Of a DNA stretch of 64,000 nucleotides, positions 51,050 to 60,189 are shown in pieces. The DNA is taken from contig NZ_JACLAF010000001.1 in NCBI RefSeq assembly GCF_015355625.1, forward strand, positions 248,001-312,000, given 5' to 3'. Below the pieces are notes generated by a model, which was not told the DNA's origin, searched no databases, and was given only the letters and a program-made list of their open reading frames with translations. The position numbers and the translations under genes are program-made. Numbering within the stretch: the first letter of the stretch is position 1; each line of letters opens with the position of its first letter. The stretch comes from Tamlana sp. I1. Lineage in GTDB: Bacteria; Bacteroidota; Bacteroidia; Flavobacteriales; Flavobacteriaceae.

Positions 51050-52420
51050 TTATCCGTTATTCCAATCAATACGTCTTGAAACGTACATAACACTTGCTAA
51101 AATTAGGAATAGACCAATGCTTCCTACAAGTAACGCGTAGTTTTCTAACTGAATGATAACATATATAAAGGTGTATAAAGCGGCTAAACTAACACTTATG
51201 AACAGTGGAAACTTATAGGTTTTTAAAATGGATTTAGCATATAACGTAATGAGTACAATTACCGAAGTGCCTGCGATAAGGTAGGCCTTTAAAAAGTTGC
51301 TGTGTTCTGATATGGAGACTAATAATGTGTAGAACATGGTTAGTGCAACTCCTATCATTAAATATTGAAAGGGGTGTATATTTATATTGCTTAAGGTTTG
51401 TATTAAAAAGAATATCAAAAAGGTTAGCCCAATAACCAGAAAACCATATTTAGCGGAGCGTTCACTTTTTTGATATTCATCAACCATAACCATAAATTTA
51501 GTGCCAAAGGCAAATTGTTTTAAATTTGGGATGTTTTTTAAATGCTGTTGTGAAAATGCTCGGTTTATATGAAGTACCTTCCAGTCTGCCTTAAAGCCAT
51601 CTTTAGAAATTTGTTTGGTTTCATCGTTAGGGAGGTAGTTACCTATAAAACTGGGGTCGGCCCAGTTGGAAACCATTTGCATTTGTGTTGTTTTTCCAAT
51701 TGGAATGAGTTGTATTTGTTTACTACCATTAAAAGTTATTGAAAAACTAAATTCTGTATTGTTATTCTGTAAATAATTTTCTTGATTTATATAATTCGAT
51801 TCTAAAACGTCTAAATTGGTGTTTTTTCTTTCGTTTAGATTGGTTTCAAAGTTGTAGGTTTTGTTATTAAATTTTAATTGTATTTCGCTTTTAATGCCTT
51901 TTAAGTTGGAGGTTTCAATAATTACAGAGGCTTTATTCCAAATAATATCTTCGGGCTTAATGCCTTTGGACTCTAAATTAATGGGTGTATAATGTCCTGT
52001 AAAGTCCATTTTTGACGTAAAAACTGCCGACTCGAAATTGCCACGATTTAATGTTTTTGAATTTACGTTAACTGAAGTATTAAGTTTTTCAGGGAAAATA
52101 TAAGCGTGTTTTATATGGGTTTGTGTTTCCTTGAAATAGGTTTTAGTTTTTTCATTGTATGTTTTAGTCTCGGTATAGGTTTTATAGGGCAGTTTAAGAA
52201 TAGGACCGTATACCAAAACGTTGTTCCCCCATTTTTCGTTGATTTCATTAACCACATCTTTTTGTCTATAGGCTCTTTCTTCTATTAAATTTTTGATATA
52301 TGATAAGGGAATTAATAGAATTATAACAAGGAAGCCTACCATAAGCATTCTTGCAGTAGCTGAATATTTTAACCAATTTCCAAATTTGTTGTTTTGAGAT
52401 GTGTTTTCGGGTGTTTCCAT
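51050..52420 (-). CDS. creD: CreD-family inner membrane protein
   Basis: The 456-residue protein has one N-terminal helix (about 28-47, RMLMVGFLVIILLIPLSYI), a large extracytoplasmic region (about 55-320) and five or six C-terminal helices. RQKDVVNEINEKWGNNVLVYGPILKLPYK at about 56-84 is the CreD start, and FIGNYLPN and FGTKFMVMVDEYQKSERSAKYGFL are conserved later. CreD in enterobacteria is tied to envelope integrity and colicin tolerance, and its biochemical role is unknown. A palindrome lies just upstream of the start, and a winged-helix regulator gene precedes it by 54 bp. The same palindrome type occurs before the regulator operon, so creD is likely controlled by that protein. Confidence 0.92.
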   Translation of the reverse strand: METPENTSQNNKFGNWLKYSATARMLMVGFLVIILLIPLSYIKNLIEERAYRQKDVVNEINEKWGNNVLVYGPILKLPYKTYTETKTYNEKTKTYFKETQTHIKHAYIFPEKLNTSVNVNSKTLNRGNFESAVFTSKMDFTGHYTPINLESKGIKPEDIIWNKASVIIETSNLKGIKSEIQLKFNNKTYNFETNLNERKNTNLDVLESNYINQENYLQNNNTEFSFSITFNGSKQIQLIPIGKTTQMQMVSNWADPSFIGNYLPNDETKQISKDGFKADWKVLHINRAFSQQHLKNIPNLKQFAFGTKFMVMVDEYQKSERSAKYGFLVIGLTFLIFFLIQTLSNINIHPFQYLMIGVALTMFYTLLVSISEHSNFLKAYLIAGTSVIVLITLYAKSILKTYKFPLFISVSLAALYTFIYVIIQLENYALLVGSIGLFLILASVMYVSRRIDWNNG

Positions 52421-52437
52421 AATTGTAAAATGTAAAG

Positions 52438-52456
52438 TACTTTGAAATTCAAAGTA
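52438..52456. promoter_or_regulatory. Palindromic operator upstream of creD
   Basis: TACTTTGAAATTCAAAGTA is a perfect palindrome around one central base (9-bp arms). It lies 18 bp before the creD start. The same pattern TACTTTG-N5-CAAAGTA occurs at 53452-53470. It lies between creD and the winged-helix regulator gene. Confidence 0.8.
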
Positions 52457-52474
52457 AGTTGATAAATTTTTTTG

Positions 52475-52768
52475 TTATTGTTTATTTATTAATTTTTCAA
52501 GCGCTTCAATATGTTTTTTAAATGCCATGCTGCCTAGTTCGGTGGTAGAGTAACGGGTGTTTGGCTTTCTACCAATAAATTGTTTTTCCACTTTGATATA
52601 ATCTGCTTTTTCTAAAGCTTTGGTGTGACTTGCAAGATTACCATCTGTGGCTTCTAATAATTCTTTCAGCATATTAAAATCGGCATACTCATTAACCATT
52701 AAAATTGACATGATGCCCAATCTAATTCTATGATCGAATACTTTATTTATGTTGGTTATTATGCTCAT
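52475..52768 (-). CDS. Winged-helix transcriptional regulator (DUF2087/ArsR-like single-domain)
   Basis: The 97-residue protein is a single winged helix: DHRIRLGIMSILMVNEYADFNMLKELLEATDGNLASHTKALEKADY corresponds to helices 1-3, and YIKVEKQFIGRKPNTRYSTTELG forms the wing. C-terminal AFKKHIEALEKLI may pair in a dimer. It belongs to the small MarR/ArsR-like regulators commonly found before CreD genes in Bacteroidota. Two palindromes, upstream of this operon and of creD, are natural binding sites for a dimer of it. It has no cysteine pair for metal sensing. The signal it responds to is unknown. Confidence 0.9.
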   Translation of the reverse strand: MSIITNINKVFDHRIRLGIMSILMVNEYADFNMLKELLEATDGNLASHTKALEKADYIKVEKQFIGRKPNTRYSTTELGSMAFKKHIEALEKLINKQ

Positions 52769-52835
52769 TTTTATGTTTTCGGTCTGAAGCTAGGGTGTTT
52801 ACTGCTAGGTTTCGTGTTTTGGGCTTTAGATGAAA

Positions 52836-53444
52836 TTAATTTTTATCATATTTAAAATGCATCCATGTGCCGTAAATTATATGGGCTACTCCAAAACCTA
52901 ATATCCACAACCAGAAACCGTAACCAGGTAGTAATGCTGCGATTAGCCCTAAAATGATTTCGGTAAAACCTAAATATCTTATATTTCCAATACTATATTT
53001 TGAGGCATTAATTAGCGCTAAACCATAAAAAATAAGCATGAGTCCACCGGTATGCCCGTATTTTCCTTGCCCTAAAATAATTAAAATATAAAGTCCGCCT
53101 GCTAATAATGGAATTATAAAGTTTATGACTAATCTTTTTGAGGTATTATCCCAGATTTTTACACCGTTTCTTTTTGCTTTTTTTGTAGTAAGATATATCC
53201 CTGTAATAATGCTTAAAAAAGCAATTAAGAATAAATCAAGCATGGCCAAAGTAAATATTCTCCCATCAAGAATTAAATAGTCATTTCCTGAATTGTCAAC
53301 TAACCAATATGCGATGGCGCCACCAATTAAAGCGTAAATACCAGCCATGATACCTGATAAACCACTTAGTGAAATAAAGCGAGAAGACTTATTCATTAAG
53401 TCTTTAATCTCACTTATGTTTTTTAGATAATCTTTTGATTCCAT
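52836..53444 (-). CDS. Six-helix membrane protein of the creD regulator operon
   Basis: The 202-residue protein has about six transmembrane helices (for example LSGIMAGIYALIGGAIAYWL, LFLIAFLSIITGIYL, LLAGGLYILIIL, GFGVAHIIYGTWMHF). No enzyme motif is seen. It is the first gene of the unit, with the winged-helix gene 67 bp downstream. A TACTTTG-N5-CAAAGTA palindrome stands 7 bp upstream of its start codon. A sensor or partner role for the regulator or CreD is an inference from context. Confidence 0.75.
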   Translation of the reverse strand: MESKDYLKNISEIKDLMNKSSRFISLSGLSGIMAGIYALIGGAIAYWLVDNSGNDYLILDGRIFTLAMLDLFLIAFLSIITGIYLTTKKAKRNGVKIWDNTSKRLVINFIIPLLAGGLYILIILGQGKYGHTGGLMLIFYGLALINASKYSIGNIRYLGFTEIILGLIAALLPGYGFWLWILGFGVAHIIYGTWMHFKYDKN

Positions 53445-53451
53445 ATTAAAG

Positions 53452-53470
53452 TACTTTGAATTGCAAAGTA
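53452..53470. promoter_or_regulatory. Palindromic operator upstream of the winged-helix operon
   Basis: TACTTTGAATTGCAAAGTA has 7-bp perfect arms TACTTTG/CAAAGTA and a 5-bp spacer, the same layout as at 52438-52456. It lies directly upstream of the 202-residue membrane protein gene. This supports autoregulation by the winged-helix protein. Confidence 0.8.
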
Positions 53471-53648
53471 AATAAAATGTTTTGATATAAACATTATTAT
53501 TTTTTAATAAGTTAATAAAAATGGAGTGTGATTTTTATAAATACTTCAAATATAGTGTGTTTTAAGGAGGAAGGGCATTATGTGAATTAGTTGGGATTTT
53601 GAAATCAGTTATAATAATAAGTTCTCTAAACTTGATTGTTTTTTTTAA

Positions 53649-54500
53649 CTAAATTCTAAAAATACCCCCAAAAGCAATTACACGCTGTATGTAAAAAAAG
53701 TGCTGCGAGGCACTTTCGGCTGTGTTGCTTGTGGTTCTTATGTCGGGCATATTAATAAAACCACCTTTTAAATCCAATTGCATAAAAAAGTATTTAAAAA
53801 AGGTGAAGTTAAGTCCGGCGTGAGCCGAAAATCCGTAACCTGCTACATGAAATTCATCATAGCGCTCCTTTTCTAGTAGTGTTGTATTGGTTTTAGGGTA
53901 TAAGGCACCTCCAGCTAAACCTTCGGTGATATTAATTTGAAATTTATCGGTGTTTCTTATGTTGAAGAGTTTAGAAATATCATCATATCTAGCAAATTCA
54001 GCATAAACATAATTTAAACCGTTGGTGTGTTCAAACTTTAAAAAGTCTTCAGAAATAAAAACAGCTTCATTGCTATAAGTGCCATTAAATGCACTTCCTA
54101 GCTCGGTGTCTGGTAAGTTAATATAACCATCAACAGTTCGGGTTCTATTTCGGTACATTACATATTTCATATGGTCTACACCTATTGATACGGTGTAATT
54201 ATCAGAAATAAAATAACCAACTTTAGCGTTGGTTTGCGGAATGGTTAATCGAACCGGATTTATATAGTCGATGTGCCAACCTTTGGGTTTGTCTTTAGCC
54301 GTAACATCCTTTATGGTGAAGTTGTAATCTTCACCTTTAAAAGTAATATCGGATTTGGAAAATGATTCTCGATTTCCTCCCCAGCTAAAAAATATCTTTC
54401 CCTTATTAGAGGCTGTGTATTTAATAGGCTTGGTATCTTGGCCAAATGTGTGCAATGAAAGCACTAAGAAGGCAAAGCCTAATAAGGGTTTATATGTCAT
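53649..54500 (-). CDS. Outer-membrane beta-barrel protein, unknown function
   Basis: The 283-residue protein has a signal peptide (LGFAFLVLSLHTFGQ). The rest is repeated amphipathic beta strands suited to a small barrel, for example KIFFSWGGNRESFSKSDITF, KVGYFISDNYTVSIGVDHMKY, and GYGFSAHAGLNFTFFKYFFMQLDLKGGF, ending in GIFRI. No known family is recognised beyond this. It is 15 bp downstream of kdsA, so it is likely co-transcribed with an LPS-core gene. A decayed copy of its C-terminal end occurs at 50051-50160. Confidence 0.75.
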   Translation of the reverse strand: MTYKPLLGFAFLVLSLHTFGQDTKPIKYTASNKGKIFFSWGGNRESFSKSDITFKGEDYNFTIKDVTAKDKPKGWHIDYINPVRLTIPQTNAKVGYFISDNYTVSIGVDHMKYVMYRNRTRTVDGYINLPDTELGSAFNGTYSNEAVFISEDFLKFEHTNGLNYVYAEFARYDDISKLFNIRNTDKFQINITEGLAGGALYPKTNTTLLEKERYDEFHVAGYGFSAHAGLNFTFFKYFFMQLDLKGGFINMPDIRTTSNTAESASQHFFYIQRVIAFGGIFRI

Positions 54501-54515
54501 GTAAAGGTTGTGAAG

Positions 54516-55334
54516 TTACAGGCTGTTTATGGTTTTTCTAATGGCTACTAAATTTGTTAAAAGTCCTTCTAAATTATTCAAATGAAGCATGTTGGCCCCA
54601 TCGCTTTTAGCATTTTCAGGGTCGAAATGGGTTTCAATAAATAAACCATCAACGTTATTAACAATACCTGCGCGCGCAATGGTTTCTATCATATCGGGTC
54701 TGCCGCCTGTAACCCCAGCCGATTGATTAGGTTGTTGTAAAGAATGTGTAACATCTAAAACTGTTGGTGCAAATTTGCGCATGGTAGGAATCCCTCTAAA
54801 ATCTACAATCATATCTTGGTAACCAAACATGGTGCCTCTATCGGTTATCCATGCTTTATTACTGCCAGCATCTTTTACTTTTTGCACGGCGTGTTTCATG
54901 GCTTCCGGACTCATAAATTGTCCTTTTTTCAAATTTACCACTTTGCCTGTTTTTGCAGCTGCAACTACCAAATCGGTTTGACGTACTAAAAAAGCTGGAA
55001 TTTGTAAAACATCTACATATTCCGCAGCCATAGCAGCATCAGATATTTCATGAATATCAGTAACGGTAGGGACATCAAAAGTATCGGAAACTTTTTTAAG
55101 AATTTTTAATGCTTTTTCATCACCAATGCCTGTAAAACTATCAATTCTACTGCGGTTTGCTTTCTTAAAACTGCCCTTAAAAACATAAGGTATTTCTAAT
55201 TTATTTGTGATGTTTATTACTTTTTCGGCAATTCTTAGTGCCATGTCTTCGCTTTCAATAGCGCATGGGCCACATAATAAAAAGAAATTATTAGAATTGA
55301 GATGTTTTATCTTAGGAACTTCGTTAAGGTTCAT
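54516..55334 (-). CDS. kdsA: 3-deoxy-8-phosphooctulonate synthase (KDO-8-phosphate synthase)
   Basis: The 272-residue TIM-barrel enzyme condenses phosphoenolpyruvate and arabinose-5-phosphate to KDO-8-phosphate for LPS. The N-terminal FFLLCGPCAIESEDMALRIAE, then VFKGSFKKANRSRIDSFTG and DIHEISDAAMAAEYVDVLQIPAFL, are typical. GQFMSPEAMKHAV and DVTHSLQQPN follow. GPCAIES places a Cys at the metal-binding position of metal-dependent KdsA, but other positions are needed to decide the class. A membrane protein gene precedes it by 32 bp, and the outer-membrane barrel gene follows by 15 bp. Confidence 0.96.
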   Translation of the reverse strand: MNLNEVPKIKHLNSNNFFLLCGPCAIESEDMALRIAEKVINITNKLEIPYVFKGSFKKANRSRIDSFTGIGDEKALKILKKVSDTFDVPTVTDIHEISDAAMAAEYVDVLQIPAFLVRQTDLVVAAAKTGKVVNLKKGQFMSPEAMKHAVQKVKDAGSNKAWITDRGTMFGYQDMIVDFRGIPTMRKFAPTVLDVTHSLQQPNQSAGVTGGRPDMIETIARAGIVNNVDGLFIETHFDPENAKSDGANMLHLNNLEGLLTNLVAIRKTINSL

Positions 55335-55366
55335 GTTGCTTAAAATTTAAGCTGCAAAGTTACGTA

Positions 55367-55726
55367 TTAAATATGTCTCTTTAAACTATTTCTTATAATC
55401 CATAATGCCATTATGAAACTACCAAAAATAAACACGCCACCATTAATCCAGAGTGGTTCTAAGTGTTGTGAAACAGGTATAATTTTTAAAGCATTAGATA
55501 TAAAAGCCAAAATTAAATATGAGGAAATGCAAACAAAAGTAATACCAAGAGTGAAATTTAATTTTTTGTTTGGCTTGATAATTTGCCATAAAAAAGGAAT
55601 ACCAAATAGTAAAATAGGGTAGGCAGAAAGGCCGTTTTCTCTATTAACCATAGTAAACCAATATGCGGTAATGGCAATAAAATAAAGGTAAGGGATGAGT
55701 TTTGTGTAATTGTGAGAGAGTTTCAT
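55367..55726 (-). CDS. Small membrane protein upstream of kdsA
   Basis: The 119-residue protein has four predicted transmembrane helices (LIPYLYFIAITAYWF, AYPILLFGIPFLWQII, TLGITFVCISSYLILAFI, INGGVFIFGSFIMALWII). No motif or family is recognised. It lies 32 bp before kdsA on the same strand, and the two are likely co-transcribed. The region to typA (55727-55902) holds divergent promoters. Confidence 0.65.
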   Translation of the reverse strand: MKLSHNYTKLIPYLYFIAITAYWFTMVNRENGLSAYPILLFGIPFLWQIIKPNKKLNFTLGITFVCISSYLILAFISNALKIIPVSQHLEPLWINGGVFIFGSFIMALWIIRNSLKRHI

Positions 55727-55871
55727 AGCTATTAATTTTTTTTAAACACTTTTAGAATGTTTAAATTCTGTTCTTTTTCAATGTAACGTTGAAATTACAG
55801 TAAAAGTTTTTTCTATTTTCCATTATAACATATAATTAACTAAATTATAGTTTAAGTGTTAAAATATAGCG

Positions 55872-55879
55872 TACCTTTG
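55872..55879 (+). promoter_or_regulatory. Bacteroidota -7 box of typA
   Basis: TACCTTTG fits the TAnnTTTG -7 consensus 23 bp before the typA start codon. A weak -33 region lies in the AT-rich DNA upstream. Confidence 0.6.
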
Positions 55880-55902
55880 CATGCTCAAAATAAGGCACTA
55901 TT

Positions 55903-57702
55903 ATGGCTAATATTAAAAACATTGCAATTATTGCACACGTAGATCATGGTAAAACTACGTTAGTTGATAAGATCATGTATCATTGTCAACTCTTTCGTGA
56001 AAACGAAAATACAGGTGATTTAATTCTTGATAACAACGATTTAGAACGTGAAAGAGGAATTACAATTACTTCTAAAAACGTTTCCGTAATTTATAAGGAC
56101 ACAAAAATTAATATTATTGATACACCAGGTCACGCCGATTTCGGAGGTGAGGTAGAACGTGTTTTAAACATGGCCGATGGTGTTCTTTTATTAGTTGATG
56201 CCTTTGAAGGACCAATGCCACAAACACGATTTGTACTTCAAAAAGCAATCGATTTAGGTTTAAAACCTTGTGTGGTTGTAAATAAAGTGGATAAAGAAAA
56301 CTGTACGCCAGAGGAAGTACATGAAAAAGTTTTCGACTTAATGTTCGAATTAGGTGCCGAAGAATGGCAATTAGATTTTCCAACCGTTTATGGTTCTGCA
56401 AAGAACAACTGGATGAGCGACGATTGGCAAAAGCAAACTGAAAACATCGAACCATTATTAGATATGGTTATCGAACATATTCCTGCTCCAAAAATTCCTG
56501 AAGGGAATACACAAATGTTAATTACATCTTTAGACTTTTCTTCATTTACAGGAAGAATTGCTATTGGTCGTTTAACACGTGGCGGACTTAAAGTAGGACA
56601 AAATATTTCTTTAGTGAAACGCGACGGAAGTATTGTGAAAAATAAAATTAAAGAACTTCATGTTTTTGAAGGTTTAGGCCGTATAAAAGTAGACGAAGTT
56701 CAAACGGGTGATATTTGTGCGATTGTAGGATTAGAAGGTTTTGAGATTGGTGATACTGTTGCCGATTTTGAAAATCCAGAAGGTCTAAAAACAATTGCTA
56801 TCGATGAGCCTACCATGAGTATGTTGTTTACAATTAACGATTCGCCTTTCTTTGGGAAAGATGGAAAGTTTGTAACATCGCGCCATATTAAAGACCGTTT
56901 AACAAAAGAACTTGAAAAAAACTTAGCCTTACGTGTTAATGAAACCGATAGTGCTGATAAATTTTTAGTTTTTGGTCGTGGTGTACTGCATTTATCAGTA
57001 TTAATTGAAACCATGCGTCGTGAAGGTTACGAGCTTCAAATTGGTCAGCCACAAGTAATCATCAAAGAAATTGATGGTGTTAAATGTGAGCCTGTTGAAG
57101 AGATGACTATTGATTTGCCAGAAAATGTTTCGGGTAAAGCAGTAGAAATGGTTACCATGCGTAAAGGTGAAATGTTAAGTATGGAAGCTAAAGGTGAGCG
57201 TATGGTTTGCGAATTTTTAATTCCTTCAAGAGGAATTATTGGTTTAAGAAACCAATTACTTACAGCAACGGCTGGTGAAGCTATTATGGCACACCGTTTT
57301 AAAGAATACCAACCATTAAAAGGTGGTATTCCAGAACGTCAAAATGGTTCGTTAGTATCTATGGAAAAAGGTCAAGCAATTCCTTATTCTATTGATAAAT
57401 TACAAGATAGAGGTAAGTTTTTCGTAGATCCAGGGGAAGATATTTATGAAGGTCAAGTTATTGGCGAAAATTCTCGTGGTGATGATATGACGGTTAACGT
57501 AACAAAAACTAAAAAGTTAAGTAACGTACGTTCTTCTGGAGCCGATGATAAAGCTAAAATTGTTCCTGCAATTAAATTTTCATTAGAAGAAGCTTTAGAG
57601 TATATCCAGAAAGATGAATATGTAGAGGTAACACCAAACTTTTTACGTCTGCGTAAAATTTATCTAACAGAGGTAGAGCGTAAAAGAAATAAATCTATGT
57701 AA
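55903..57702 (+). CDS. typA: Translational GTPase TypA/BipA
   Basis: The 599-residue protein has the EF-G-like order of BipA. The G domain comes first with G1 AHVDHGKTT (about 11-19), G3 [12 protein letters not shown] (about 73-84) and G4 NKVDK (about 127-131). Beta-barrel domain II follows, then EF-G domains III and V ([26 protein letters not shown]) and a BipA-specific C-terminal domain ([20 protein letters not shown]). It binds ribosomes and helps 50S assembly and stress or cold adaptation. The start and length are as in other bacteria. The YgjV-like gene follows after 1 bp. Confidence 0.98.
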   Translation: MANIKNIAIIAHVDHGKTTLVDKIMYHCQLFRENENTGDLILDNNDLERERGITITSKNVSVIYKDTKINIIDTPGHADFGGEVERVLNMADGVLLLVDAFEGPMPQTRFVLQKAIDLGLKPCVVVNKVDKENCTPEEVHEKVFDLMFELGAEEWQLDFPTVYGSAKNNWMSDDWQKQTENIEPLLDMVIEHIPAPKIPEGNTQMLITSLDFSSFTGRIAIGRLTRGGLKVGQNISLVKRDGSIVKNKIKELHVFEGLGRIKVDEVQTGDICAIVGLEGFEIGDTVADFENPEGLKTIAIDEPTMSMLFTINDSPFFGKDGKFVTSRHIKDRLTKELEKNLALRVNETDSADKFLVFGRGVLHLSVLIETMRREGYELQIGQPQVIIKEIDGVKCEPVEEMTIDLPENVSGKAVEMVTMRKGEMLSMEAKGERMVCEFLIPSRGIIGLRNQLLTATAGEAIMAHRFKEYQPLKGGIPERQNGSLVSMEKGQAIPYSIDKLQDRGKFFVDPGEDIYEGQVIGENSRGDDMTVNVTKTKKLSNVRSSGADDKAKIVPAIKFSLEEALEYIQKDEYVEVTPNFLRLRKIYLTEVERKRNKSM

Positions 57703-57703
57703 G

Positions 57704-57937
57704 ATGACGTTTTTAGGAATTTTATGGGTAGAATGGCTTGGTTATTTAGCTATGGCTATTGTTTTAATTTCCTTTTTAATGAAATCTTTAAATAAATTAC
57801 GAATAGTAAATACCATTGGGTGTTTACTATTCGTGTTTTATGGCGTGGCGTTAAGTCCGTATTCACTTCCTATCATCATTACAAACTCAGCTATTGCGTG
57901 CATTAATGTATATTATTTACTTTTTAAAAAAGTATAG
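57704..57937 (+). CDS. YgjV-like small inner membrane protein
   Basis: The 77-residue protein has three hydrophobic segments and resembles the YgjV family, with a PQ-loop-like motif (WLGYLAMAIVLISFLMKSLNKLRIVNTIGCLLFVFYG). Its start follows the typA stop by one base, so translation is coupled. Function is unknown. Confidence 0.72.
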   Translation: MTFLGILWVEWLGYLAMAIVLISFLMKSLNKLRIVNTIGCLLFVFYGVALSPYSLPIIITNSAIACINVYYLLFKKV

Positions 57938-58121
57938 TTTGCTTTTTTTTTAAAATGATGTAAATCATCATGAATTTAAAAGCAGTGCATTAATTTAAAT
58001 GATTTTGTATATTTGGTTTTATAGATGTTGATTAAAAACAAAAAGCTTTGTTTTTAATGGTAAAATAAATGAGGGTGTATTTTATCTAAAAGTCAATTAA
58101 ACAACCAAACCAACATATTAA

Positions 58122-59438
58122 TTGAAGAAATTAATAGACTTTATTAGGAGCAAGATTTTAAAAAAAGTAGCTTCTTTACAAATTGTCGCTGTATTAACTA
58201 GAATATTTGCAGGGCTGTTAACTTCTAAAGCTATTGCTGTTTTTATTGGTGCTGAAGGTCTAGCATTAATAGGTAATTTGCGAAATTTTGTAATTGCTTC
58301 TCAAACGGTTGCTTCTCTTGGCTTTTACAAAGGCATTGTAAAATATGTAGCCGAGGTAAAAGAAAGTACCTTAGAACTTAGTAAAGTCATCTCCTCGGTT
58401 TTCTACGCTGGGTTTATATCAACAGTACTCGTTTGTTTTTTCTGTTATTTTAAAGCCGAATGGATTAACGATCTTATTTTTCCAACTTACAATGATTACG
58501 CTTATGTAATTCGCATTTTTGCCATAGCACTGCCTTTCTATATTTTGAATATGTTTTCATTCTCGATAATGAACGGTTTTTCAAAGTATAAAATACTAAT
58601 TGTAATTAATATTATTGGTCAGATTTTAGGGGTTTCTATCGCCTTAATTTTAATCTACCAAAACAAGATTGACGGGGCTTTAATAGCCGCGGTTATCACC
58701 GAAGCCTTAATATTTTTAATCACTTTAGTAGGTATTATTAATAGGCGTAGCTTAATGCCGTTAATAAAGGCAAGCACCTGTAGTTTTGGCTTTCTTAAAA
58801 AAATGAGTTTTTATTCGTTAATGGCGTTTTTTACGGCGGTTTTGTTACCACTTGTTACACTTTCTATTCGCTCCTATATTATTGAACACATAGGCTATAA
58901 GTATGCTGGTTTTTGGGAAGCGATGACACGAATTTCTAAGTATTACCTCATGTTTATTAGCGCTTTAATAGCCTTGTATTTATTGCCGCGTTTTTCAGAA
59001 ATTAAAGATAATGCGATTTTTAAGAGAGAAGTTTTTACGTTTTATAAAATCATAATCCCTATACTTAGTGTTGGCCTTTTGCTAATTTATCTGTTACGAA
59101 AGTATATTGTTTTACTGGTTTTTTCTGAGGAGTTTCAACCCGTAGAAGATTTGTTTTTATGGCAACTGTTAGGCGATTTTATTAAAGTATTATCTATTGT
59201 TATTGCTTACCAGTTTCTAGCCAAAAAAATGTTTTGGCACTATGTTTTAACCGAAACTTTTTTAGTTATTACACTGTATACCACAAGCATCTATTTTATA
59301 GATTTATTTGATGGCATTCAGGGAGCTGTAATCGCACATTTTGTGAGTTATATAATGTATTTTGGCATTATTTTACTCACCTTTGGAGGGACTCTTTTTG
59401 GGGTGGAGGTTAGTGATAAAACGAATTTAAAGATTTAA
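58122..59438 (+). CDS. O-antigen/polysaccharide flippase (Wzx-like)
   Basis: The 438-residue protein has about 12 transmembrane helices of the MATE-like/polysaccharide flippase fold and resembles WzxE-type O-antigen translocases. Conserved starts are VAVLTRIFAGLLTSKAIAVFIGAEGLALIGNLRNF and SLGFYKGIVKYVAE. It would flip lipid-linked sugar units to the periplasm. The reading frame begins with TTG at 58122, and no ATG exists near the expected N-terminus, so a TTG start is likely. A TATATTTG box at 58008-58015 could be the promoter. Confidence 0.87.
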   Translation: MKKLIDFIRSKILKKVASLQIVAVLTRIFAGLLTSKAIAVFIGAEGLALIGNLRNFVIASQTVASLGFYKGIVKYVAEVKESTLELSKVISSVFYAGFISTVLVCFFCYFKAEWINDLIFPTYNDYAYVIRIFAIALPFYILNMFSFSIMNGFSKYKILIVINIIGQILGVSIALILIYQNKIDGALIAAVITEALIFLITLVGIINRRSLMPLIKASTCSFGFLKKMSFYSLMAFFTAVLLPLVTLSIRSYIIEHIGYKYAGFWEAMTRISKYYLMFISALIALYLLPRFSEIKDNAIFKREVFTFYKIIIPILSVGLLLIYLLRKYIVLLVFSEEFQPVEDLFLWQLLGDFIKVLSIVIAYQFLAKKMFWHYVLTETFLVITLYTTSIYFIDLFDGIQGAVIAHFVSYIMYFGIILLTFGGTLFGVEVSDKTNLKI

Positions 59439-59494
59439 AGGGAGATGGAAATGAATAACGAGATGCTTTGAAATAAAATACTTATTGAAGTGGT

Positions 59495-60097
59495 TTATAA
59501 ATAACATTCCATGATTATTGAAGTATATGGAATATAAAAATAAGAATGGTCTATTGTACTTAATGTTTTAGAAAAACTAGTTTCAGTCAATTGTTCATAG
59601 TCCTTTTGATTTCTAATAAATTGTCCTCTATCTTTATCTAAAAAATACTTGGCTATCTTATTCTGATTTTTCACATAAACACCATCAAAGGAAACAAATT
59701 TTCCGCCGGGCTTCAAAGCTTTTTTTGTTATATTAAATAAGTTGATGCATTGATTGTCATCTAGGTGATGTAATACACCTGCAGCAATTACAATATCGAA
59801 AGTTTGCGAAGTTCCTAAAATAAAATCATCTACACTTTTGCAAATAAAATGGCCTTTGCTGCCGTATTTTTTTTTAGCTTGCTCGATGTAACTTTTATCT
59901 AAATCTATACCTGTGTATTCCACTTTTGGTAAAAAATCTAAAATATAACCAGGGCCACAACCAATGTCTAAAATTCGTTGACCAGTTTTGGCATTAACAT
60001 TGTTTTTTACAAATAGTTGTCTTGCTCTATAGCCTCCCACCAGTTTCTGATACGTATTATAAATAATGGGATGTTTTAAAATAGCTCTTGCGTCCAA
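59495..60097 (-). CDS. Class I SAM-dependent methyltransferase
   Basis: The 200-residue protein has a typical methyltransferase fold. QRILDIGCGPGYILDFL at about 40-56 is motif I, YTGIDLDKSYIEQAKKKYG gives the acidic residue that binds SAM, and FDIVIAAGVLHHLDDNQ and KALKPGGKFVSFDGV are the later motifs. It lies opposite in strand within the surface-polysaccharide cluster and may methylate a sugar or lipid. Substrate unknown. No close partner gene is coupled to it. Confidence 0.87.
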   Translation of the reverse strand: MDARAILKHPIIYNTYQKLVGGYRARQLFVKNNVNAKTGQRILDIGCGPGYILDFLPKVEYTGIDLDKSYIEQAKKKYGSKGHFICKSVDDFILGTSQTFDIVIAAGVLHHLDDNQCINLFNITKKALKPGGKFVSFDGVYVKNQNKIAKYFLDKDRGQFIRNQKDYEQLTETSFSKTLSTIDHSYFYIPYTSIIMECYL

Positions 60098-60163
60098 TTT
60101 CTTAAGTGAATAATTGTTAGATTTCTAGCTGTAAAATTACTGGAATTAACTGTAAGATAATAG

Positions 60164-60171
60164 TATCTTTG
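60164..60171 (+). promoter_or_regulatory. Bacteroidota -7 box upstream of the polytopic membrane protein
   Basis: TATCTTTG fits the TAnnTTTG consensus. Transcription would start near 60178, just before the ATG at 60190. The TTG at 60169 overlaps this box, so it is not the translation start. Confidence 0.6.
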
Positions 60172-60189
60172 GTTTTTCTTTTAACATTT

